From positions 20,914,467 to 20,978,466 of the forward strand of contig NC_089275.1 in NCBI RefSeq assembly GCF_963678975.1: a DNA stretch of 64,000 nucleotides, in the 5' to 3' direction. Below, one piece after another: positions 57,035-64,000 of the stretch. A program made the translations under genes and the position numbers. How positions within the stretch are numbered: the first letter of the stretch is position 1; each line of letters starts with the position of its first letter. The DNA comes from Dysidea avara. Lineage: Eukaryota > Porifera > Demospongiae > Dictyoceratida > Dysideidae. The notes beneath the pieces are model-generated. The model had not been told where the DNA came from. It ran no database searches and saw only the letters and a list, made by a program, of their open reading frames with translations.

Positions 57035-57400
57035 AAGAATTGATTTTTTAAACACCTGGATTTTGTGGTTGTTATAAAGTCACAAACTGTTGCTGTGTAA
57101 ACAACAGACCATAAGGAGACCTGAACTGTCCATCAGCAGTACCTACTGTTCACTGTCACAGACATTCCGTTTAGTGTGAATTTCAAAATGCATGCAGTGC
57201 AAGTTATACATACAAGTGTTGTTTTATATACTGCTAATCCAGTGATAGCTTGGTATAGTATGTTTACCTGCTCTACCAATATTGTCCAATATCATGGGAG
57301 TATTGATTCGTTTATCAAATACTCTTTAATTCTTTCTTGTTTTGAACAATAAGATCTGTTAGGTCTTTTAGCAAAACATAAGGGCCTTTAAGATGGCGAC
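57035..57400 (-). repeat. Inverted duplicate of 29870-30280
   Basis: The reverse complement follows 29915-30280. At its upstream end it encodes LKGPYVLLKDLTDLIVQ...ELKSI and a stop, as in the other copy. Confidence 0.7.
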
Positions 57401-57443
57401 TAAAGCTTTATCAAAAACTTTTAAATTGTTTTTTTCTATTTAC

Positions 57444-58222
57444 CAGGCATGGGGCAAAGTACATTGAAAGGTATTTAAGTATATAAAGTACAAGTACTTT
57501 TGAGATTAATATACTTAAGTGTAAGTACAAGTTATGTATATACTTCAATACAATGTAAGTACTTTTGATAGTACAAGAGTACAAGTACAAGTACACATTT
57601 AAACAGAAATTACAATTAAACCAATCTTATCACTTAGTGTTCAAAATCTCAGACACATGATTGTACATGTACATATGTGTAGTTTCAACTGTGCAAACCT
57701 GGCATGATAAGTGGTGTACTCAAAGAGTGAATGCCATGCATAATTTTTTGCTATACATTGGTGTGAAAAATTAATACCATGACAATTTCACGTTGGCTGT
57801 CTATGAAATTCAAATACACAAATTGTCACATTTATGAAAATGAACTTGTCAGACTACAGTTGGCTGTGTTACCAACTTTCATTGGTTGTACTTTCAAGTA
57901 TGGAGTGTTTTTACACAGTTTGATTTTCTTGGTCAACCAACCCAATTAAAATCAATTGTAGGTATATAGTATCTCAACAGATCTAGAAGTAGAGGGACTC
58001 AGTTGAGTCCTTATTGCACTTTGACCATTAATTCCAATGTCAATATGAGAGGACTTCATTGGACTTCATGTACTACTTCAAAGTACTTTTAAGTACCTCA
58101 AGTACCTTAAGTGCATTGCTTAGGACATTATTACACTAAATTTTGTATTTGCAAAGTGTAAGTACAAGTACTCAAAAAGGTGTACTTAAGTACTAGTACC
58201 AATGTACTTTGCCCCAAGCCTG
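57444..58222. mobile_element. hAT-type element, 779 bp, 8 bp target duplication CTATTTAC
   Basis: The ends CAGGCATGGGGCAAAGTACA and TGTACTTTGCCCCAAGCCTG are inverted repeats. CTATTTAC lies directly outside both (57436-57443 and 58223-58230). The sub-terminal parts are rich in agtacttaagta/tacttaagta steps. No transposase frame, so it is non-autonomous. Confidence 0.9.
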
Positions 58223-58289
58223 CTATTTACAGCTAAAACAAAAACTAAAATCAAAAGTTAAATGCATTACTAAAACAGCTGTATTATAT

Positions 58290-58460
58290 TAAAGTATGCT
58301 GTACTTTGCAAGCAATTCGCAACAATTGCAGTTTAATTTTAGCAGAGAAAATAATTACAACATGCTAATCTGAAAGTACACACAATTATCTTTAACAAAC
58401 TGATTTGTGGGAGCGACCTTGCAAAGCTTCTTATTGGAAATAAACCTACTTCTGCCATTT
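58290..58460 (-). pseudogene. 3' scrap of a TRAF-like gene (relative of copy 2)
   Basis: It matches 16490-16662, covering the last 30 or so codons (NGRSRFISNKKLCK-like, then the C-terminal QISML-like end) and about 70 bases of 3' flank, with point differences. It then switches abruptly to the TRIM-linked segment. Confidence 0.7.
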
Positions 58461-58560
58461 CCTATATACAGCTAGGAAATTATAACAGTGAGGCTGTGGT
58501 GGTACCATAGCCTATTTACATAATTCGTCACTTGCAATGCTGCAATGGTGTTGTTTTATC
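58461..58560 (-). pseudogene. Scrap of the TRIM-linked segment fused to the TRAF scrap
   Basis: Bases from tatatacagctaggaaatta to ttgcaatggtgttgttt match 33380-33480, with a short gap. The junction between the two scraps lies within a few bases of 58462. Confidence 0.6.
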
Positions 58561-58628
58561 TGGTCTTAATTTCTTGCCAATGCTTTATTTACCACTGAAA
58601 AATAGTGGATTATTCCCTTCCCACGCAT

Positions 58629-58659
<31 letters not shown>
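58629..58659. repeat. CA microsatellite
   Basis: About 15 uninterrupted CA units. Confidence 0.95.
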
Positions 58660-58662
<3 letters not shown>

Positions 58663-58888
58663 TTTCACTGCCCTATACAACTCTAATAATTAAGCCAGCT
58701 GAACTATTATGAATTCTGATCAGCTTTGAAAAGTAACTACCTCTTTTATATACTCATTTTAAACCTTTCAAGTATGACACATAGCTATTACTGTTATAGA
58801 TATGACATGAGAAAGCTAATTAGGGGTACAAATTATTTTTGTATTCGACTCTGAAATACGCAATAGCTGTACTTGTATAGCTACATTA

Positions 58889-59860
58889 CTACAATATGTT
58901 AACTTGAAGGAAGATGCATTCATCTTTGAGATACTGACAAGTGGGGGTAACCTTGTAGAGATCTGTGTTAGAAATAAATTGGGCTTGTCCATTACCATAT
59001 AGTGAGGGGATTACCCATATATTATCATCGTAGATTCTATCAGCATTGAGTCTTGACACTGTATGATCATAGATAACTATATGCATATGATGCTCATGGT
59101 TGCTGATCTGGTTCAGCAATTTAATTTCAAACCTTTCCTTCAGTGGCCAGGAAAGCTCGTCCATGTGTTCTTCCTCATGTTTCCTCTTATTCTTACGCAT
59201 CATCCTCTCCTCACACCCCATATTGTGGTACTCACACTGGATCACCTCAAGAGGACACTCCTTCTTGTGTGTTTCCATGTCTTCACGGAGAACACTTTCT
59301 ACTTCGCAGTTGTTGGGACAGGGTAGAGGATATTTTGGACACTGCTTCACATGATCTCCTATAATAAAAAGATATTTGTCGTAAGTTCTGCAATACTGAC
59401 AACGGCTTGTTCGATGCAGACAGTCCATCCAAACATGATCCCTCAAAGATCTTCTCTGTACCATCTCCTCACAATCAAAATTGGTACATTTCACGTTCTC
59501 ATATTCACAACCTAATATATTGTCTACAAAGTGTCCACTAACATGATTTATTTCACCCTGCCAAGTACAGCCCATTTCTTCGTTAGGGCATGCTATTTCA
59601 AGGTTTCTAGCTTCCCTGTCAGCTTGCTTGTTTCGATAGGTAGTAAAGCCATCGTCACGACAGATTGGACAAGCCTTGGTAATGCTAGCAGCCTTATTAG
59701 CATTCTCAAGACAAGATTCACAGAAGTTGTGTCCACAGCACTCACTCATGCGAGGGTCACGACTGACATAATCACAAATTCTGCAGACGAGACGATCTGG
59801 TGGAGTATTGACAAAAGTGTAGTCATATCCGCCAATGTCAGTGGGTGTGGTTGCGGCCAT
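58889..59860 (-). CDS. TRAF-like protein lacking coiled coil and half of MATH, 323 aa, copy 6
   Basis: The start chosen is the ATG at 59860 (MAATTPTDIGGYDYTF), matching copy 5; the longer open frame upstream to 60019 is probably leader. A complete RING (CRIC, CCGHNFCESC, CPIC) and TRAF-type fingers to GCEERMMRKNKRKHEEEHM are followed at once by DELSWPLKERFEIKLLNQ, the second half of the MATH domain. Compared with copy 5, about 120 residues (coiled coil plus first MATH strands) are missing, in frame, at about 59157-59163. The rest is uninterrupted. It may be a decaying gene or a RING-zinc finger protein unable to trimerise. Its upstream region is nearly the same as that of copy 5 but ends in a CACGTG stretch shared with the divergent gene at 60379. 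Confidence 0.8.
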   Translation of the reverse strand: MAATTPTDIGGYDYTFVNTPPDRLVCRICDYVSRDPRMSECCGHNFCESCLENANKAASITKACPICRDDGFTTYRNKQADREARNLEIACPNEEMGCTWQGEINHVSGHFVDNILGCEYENVKCTNFDCEEMVQRRSLRDHVWMDCLHRTSRCQYCRTYDKYLFIIGDHVKQCPKYPLPCPNNCEVESVLREDMETHKKECPLEVIQCEYHNMGCEERMMRKNKRKHEEEHMDELSWPLKERFEIKLLNQISNHEHHMHIVIYDHTVSRLNADRIYDDNIWVIPSLYGNGQAQFISNTDLYKVTPTCQYLKDECIFLQVNIL

Positions 59861-60378
59861 AATTTTCCTGCAAGCTAAAAGGCAACATGAATCAATCACA
59901 CTTTGAAACCACAACATACTGTAGTTACTCACTTGTAAGCTCACTTGTACGATAGTTCGTAATATCAATTGATCAGAAAGTGCGCAGTCTCCCACTCGAA
60001 CTCCACCCAGCTCAATCACGTGACTAAATAAAATCTGGTGCGTTGCTAGTTGGCGGCGCCCAGGTTTAAGGGGCGGGCGCCGCCAGACTAAATTTCACGG
60101 AGATCTGAGATCTGTACAGTAGGTCCATAGATAGTATCTATAATATTTGAGTCCTTTTTGGGAATTGGTAAAACCGGGAGGGGAGCGGGAGCGGGAGATT
60201 GCTTGGTAAAATCAGGAACGGGGAATCGGGAGATCACGTGCGACTTCTCCTAAATATCTCACTTGTAATCACGTGCAAACTAAATCTCTCACTTGCTACG
60301 AACGGCAGGCGTGATTTTGCAAGTATAGCGTTGCAAGTATAGAGTTGCACGTAGCTATAGTGCGGCCGCGCATGCACA
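59861..60378. promoter_or_regulatory. Divergent intergenic region with three CACGTG sites and a GC palindrome
   Basis: TRAF copy 6 reads left from 59860 and the MULE-like gene reads right from 60379, so this 518 bp must hold both promoters. CACGTG E-box palindromes lie at 60017, 60235 and 60270. A GC-rich palindrome (tggcggcgccc / gggcgccgcca) lies at 60051-60085, and G/C-rich gggagcggg steps at about 60178-60200. No TATA box is obvious. Confidence 0.45.
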
Positions 60379-63300
60379 ATGGAGGAAGATGTCATTGTGC
60401 TATGTGTTCCTGCAGTAGAAGACGCTGTCAATAACTTGACATCTGCGGAGGCGCATAATTACTTCTCGAAAGCTATCAGTGGAAAGCTACAGATTAGTGT
60501 AGATCCTCCTGTTCAGCCAAAAGGCGGCAGCTTGTATATCTACAACCTCGGGCCTGATTCGGACAAATGGGAACAAGAGAAGAAAAAGCTAAGGTTAGGT
60601 CTAGATATTAAAGAGTATAGTTACAATATAGCTAGCTAGCTTGTCTCAGTTTAACAAAACAAGTTTACATAACTATATTTCTAGAGTCATACAGTAATTA
60701 AATAAATTGTACATTGCAATTATTATAGGTGCGATCAATACAGATGGGTACATGTAGGATCTTACAGTGTCAAACATGGAGGATGTGAATTCAAGAAAAA
60801 AAGTAGTACCATTGATCTTGATTCTGTGGATAAAAAGGGTGATAACCGATTCAGAAGATTTGAGTTCTGGGGTATCGGGCAACATTTTATGCTACACTAC
60901 GTTGGGGATGACACCTTATATCAAGGATTTAGCCATCGGAACAGTAAGAATAATTCCAAGTCTTTTGTGAGATCAGCACCACATTTGAAGGATAAGGTGA
61001 GCAAAAAAAGTCTTGTGAATCAACTCACATTTATAAGCTATAGTAGTTTGCATTGTAAAGACCGTCTGAGTGTAATGTGCATAGTATAATTGATAAGGTA
61101 TATAGCTATACCTATCAATAGCTATATACCTTATAGGTTTGGTATATGTATATGTTACCAAACCTATAAAGGAGGCAACATGGACATATAAAATTTGCCT
61201 ACCTTTTATGACACATAAATTTTCTGCAAGAAGGTTATGTCATGAAATTCCAGTACTTTTACAAATTTGAATGGCCTATGTTATAGAATGCAAATGTTAT
61301 TTGAGTGGTGAGATTTGATTTAAAGACAAAACGTGCGTATGATCATATGCAATATGCTTTTTAGATATTACAGAAAGATTCAATGAAGCCACATCGAACT
61401 GTTTATCAAGAATTAGTCAATGAAAGCAGCGGTGGACCTCGACATGCAGTGCTCACACCTAGAGATCAAAATCAAGTTAGAAATTTTCGTAAGGAAGTGG
61501 ATAGACATACCAGACTATCCCATGACGCAATGTTTAACACGTACCACTTGTGTCATCAACTAAAGTTTAACAATCGAAAAGGTGAACCCCTTGATTTCAT
61601 ACGAAAATTCTCTGTGCACCCTAATGTAATTGTCCAAATGATTGGACAGCCAATAATCGAAGAGCTAGAAACTGCTTTGAAATTATCCACAGAACCTGTG
61701 ACGCTTCATTATGACACTGTGTTTAATATGGGTGATTTCTACTTGTCGACCCTTATCTTCAAACACACAATGTTTAAAAACTCTCCTGTTCTGCCATTCG
61801 GATTTCTAGTCCATACCAGACGCTACCAAGTAGACCATATGCAGTTCATGGAAGCAATTCGTCAGTTGTCTCCAATTTTAGCTTCAAAAAGGATAATAAT
61901 TGTATCAGACAGAGAATTCAATTTCTCATCAGTGTTCCCACTAGCCCAACAAGTTTATTACTGGAACCACCTAGAACAAGATCTTCACTATTGCCTCAAA
62001 CAAAAAGCCAATTGTAATGCTGGTGAAATAAGCTACTTTGCTAATGTACTGAAGGAATTGATGCAACAAACCACAGAAACAGAATTTGATAATTGTTGGG
62101 ATGAATTTAAAATGGAAGGTCCTTTTCAATCCAAAGCATTAGTTCGTAACTATTTTGAGAAAAATCTGCTGCCCATTTTCAAAGAGACTTCGTCAATATG
62201 GGTACTAAAATCTGCTGGTGTAGTGAACCCACACAATGGAATTACCAATAATGCATCAGAATCCATGAATGCTGTGCTGCACAGACTTCAGAACTGGAAG
62301 CAAGTGCCACTTGATATTATTTGTTACTCATTATTTCAAATGTGCTGTTATTATCACCGGGAAATTGTGCAAGGTTCAGTGGTTCGTGGCAACTGAAAGA
62401 CGAGTTTTTGTTTTGTCAACAAGATCCCTCGTTGATGCCTATTTTACCGAAAGTGGTTAACCCAGATGAGATTGAGGCTAGAGCTAAGGGTGACATTTAT
62501 TGTCAATTGAATAATGGCAATGAAACCAGTTCTACAGAGACCGGATATGAGAATAGAAATGCTGCTGATGTGACAACTAACAGACCACCAAATAGCCAAC
62601 TTGGACTAGCTTATCAAGCTATACAGAATAAGCAAGTTTCATTAGTAAATTCTGGCTGTTGGATGGTTATGGGCACAGATGGTACTACACCATATGCAGT
62701 CAGACTTTATCCAAAAGAGAGTTGCTCTTGTCCAGCTTCAGGTGTCTGCTATCATATTCTTGCTTGCAAAATAATGATTGGGCAGAATGTTGATGCTTTC
62801 TCAAACCCAAACATGACCTTGCTACAGCAAAAAATCAGAAGAAAAAACAAAGAGCGACCATCTGGAAGGAAACCACCCAGAGTAAAGGACTGTTGTCCAA
62901 CAGAGGAAATAAAACAAGGTAAAGCTATAGAAGCATATTAATTTAATAATGTAGCAATTGGAACTTTAATGTGCTTATTTGCTATGAATTCAATTTTTAA
63001 GTATCTGTGATTTTACAGAAGAACCAGAAGACTTAGAAGAAAAAGCTGTTGAAGGAGTTGCTGATGACCAAGATTTTGTTAGCATCAAGGAAGAACGTAC
63101 GTATATAGTTGATACTATTTTATGTTGCTGTATTTAGTGACTTTTCTATTTATAGGCACAGAAAACAAATCTCATTCTCGTTCCCAGAAACGGAAGCATC
63201 CTAACAGTAAGTGTACTTGTTTATGTGCACAAAACAGTACTTAACAACTACACATGTTATTTATTAATGTTTATACATGCAGGCCAGCTGGATACAGACA

Positions 63301-64000
63301 ATAGTTGTTGCAATGGAGAACAGATGTCATGTGCTCCTAAAAAGAAATTGAAGGGTGAGACATGTTAAAAATTTTGTAGCACTTTTACGTTAAATTTTGT
63401 ACATGCAAATTTTATTAGGTGCCACAACCCTTGTACATCAGACAGATTCAAGTCCACCTCAAGAGACCTGTGTACCAAATCATCCACTAACTCAGTTTCT
63501 GCTAGAATTAAAGGAAAAGGCCAGCAGTAGTGCTAAAATAAGGAGATGTGAAAGAAGAGTCAAGTTTTTAAATGAAGAATTTTGTTGGGACCGATTCTTA
63601 TCTGAGTTAAATGTTGTCTGTCAAGATATTCTCCTGTACAATTATGTTTTGCAACCAAGCATTGACAAGGTAGGTAATTATATCTTCATTCATATAATAT
63701 GTAGCCTCTGTTAAAATTTATCATTCCTTTAGGAAGTTACTGATCTTGACATTGGAAAGATTGCAGTACTTCAGACGAAAAGGAGTAATCAAATAGCCTT
63801 TTTGAGACGTTTAAACGATAAGGAAGATAAAACACCAAGAGTAGAGGTATTATATAACAATATCCATGCATAGATAGCGTTTACTGCAATATATTTTTGT
63901 AGGTTGTATCAAGTTACAGTGACCCTGATTATGCAGAACTAAACTATCATGCAGGAACTGCCACTCGTTCAAACATTGGAGTTGTGAATACCATTCATGT
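60379..64000 (+). CDS. MULE-type transposase with SWIM finger, intron-rich, 3' end outside window
   Basis: Exons with good GT-AG borders and matching phases: 60379-60593, 60729-60996, 61365-62918, 63019-63096, 63156-63206, 63283-63354, 63419-63669, 63733-63846, 63903-64000+. Exon 2 has a Cys-rich, aromatic region (CDQYRW...GCEFKKK), perhaps a DNA-binding zinc finger. Exon 3 holds the DDE core: Asp in HYDTVFN (61713), Asp in VSDREF (61908), a WNHLEQDLHYCL block and Glu in NNASESMN (62259). A SWIM finger (CSCPASGVCYH) lies at 62724-62756. Basic tracts (KRKH, PKKKLK) in the later exons look like nuclear localisation signals. At about 62375-62396 the frame shifts: one reads to a stop at 62394 and the SWIM part continues in another. 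Eight introns are many for a transposase, so it may be a domesticated gene or an intron-bearing autonomous element. Its terminal repeats were not found. Confidence 0.7.

Noticed and set aside
1-64000. LTR retrotransposons, endogenous retroviruses or Polinton-like elements
   Set aside because: No paired long terminal repeats, integrase, protease or capsid-like frames were recognised; the reverse transcriptase pieces are LINE type.

Overview
The window is animal genomic DNA: AT-rich, with GT-AG introns and with THAP, SWIM, PHD, B-box and TRAF domains. The organism is inferred to be a marine invertebrate, most likely a demosponge of the Amphimedon kind; the sequence alone cannot prove this. No bacterial operons, rRNA or CRISPR are visible, and no LTR or other virus-like element was recognised.

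Host genes. The left edge (1-383, minus) holds the start of a type II membrane glycosyltransferase resembling chondroitin sulfate synthase. The rest is dominated by a dispersed cluster of RING / TRAF-type zinc finger / TRAF-C (MATH) genes, all on the minus strand: two intact (11687-13015 and 16560-17870), one intact with an aspartate run encoded by a trinucleotide repeat (38241-39596), one open but lacking about 120 internal residues (58889-59860), and two broken copies (31396-32336 and 36352-37659). A further 3' scrap lies at 58290-58460. Flanks of these copies are duplicated too (17871-18350 with 32337-32850; 15560-16450 with 45596-48060; 29870-30280 inverted with 57035-57400). This points to segmental duplication of a TRAF locus, with B-box (TRIM-like) fragments carried along at 33391 and 58461.

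Mobile DNA fills much of the remainder. A 4.3 kb element at 23692-28002 has 55 bp terminal inverted repeats (TIRs) and two convergent genes, a THAP/DDE transposase and a SWIM-YqaJ-PHD protein, as in the ISL2EU group. Its transposase gene is split by a later MITE-like insertion at a TA. At the right edge (60379-64000) is an intron-rich gene with a Mutator-like (MULE) transposase core and a SWIM finger. Many short non-autonomous elements can be bounded to the base by target-site duplications (TSDs): hAT-like with 8 bp (10521, 49050, 50899, 54054, 57444), a second hAT-like set with 5 bp (20745, 42013, 45998, 47052, probably 9592), PIF/Harbinger-like with TTA (28757, 40392, 41184, 41533) and MULE-like with 9 bp (51373). 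Four LINE 3' fragments, a tRNA-derived SINE and SINE-like pieces, a 2.2 kb minisatellite (4940-7135) and several long foldbacks complete the picture.

Two features cut across element families. A short palindromic motif (core CTCTAATAGAG followed by CAGTCA, often doubled) recurs at about 17 loci inside otherwise unrelated elements. There is also a nested palindrome at 50685-52865, in which a MULE MITE sits at the centre of one large inverted repeat and a hAT MITE sits in one arm.
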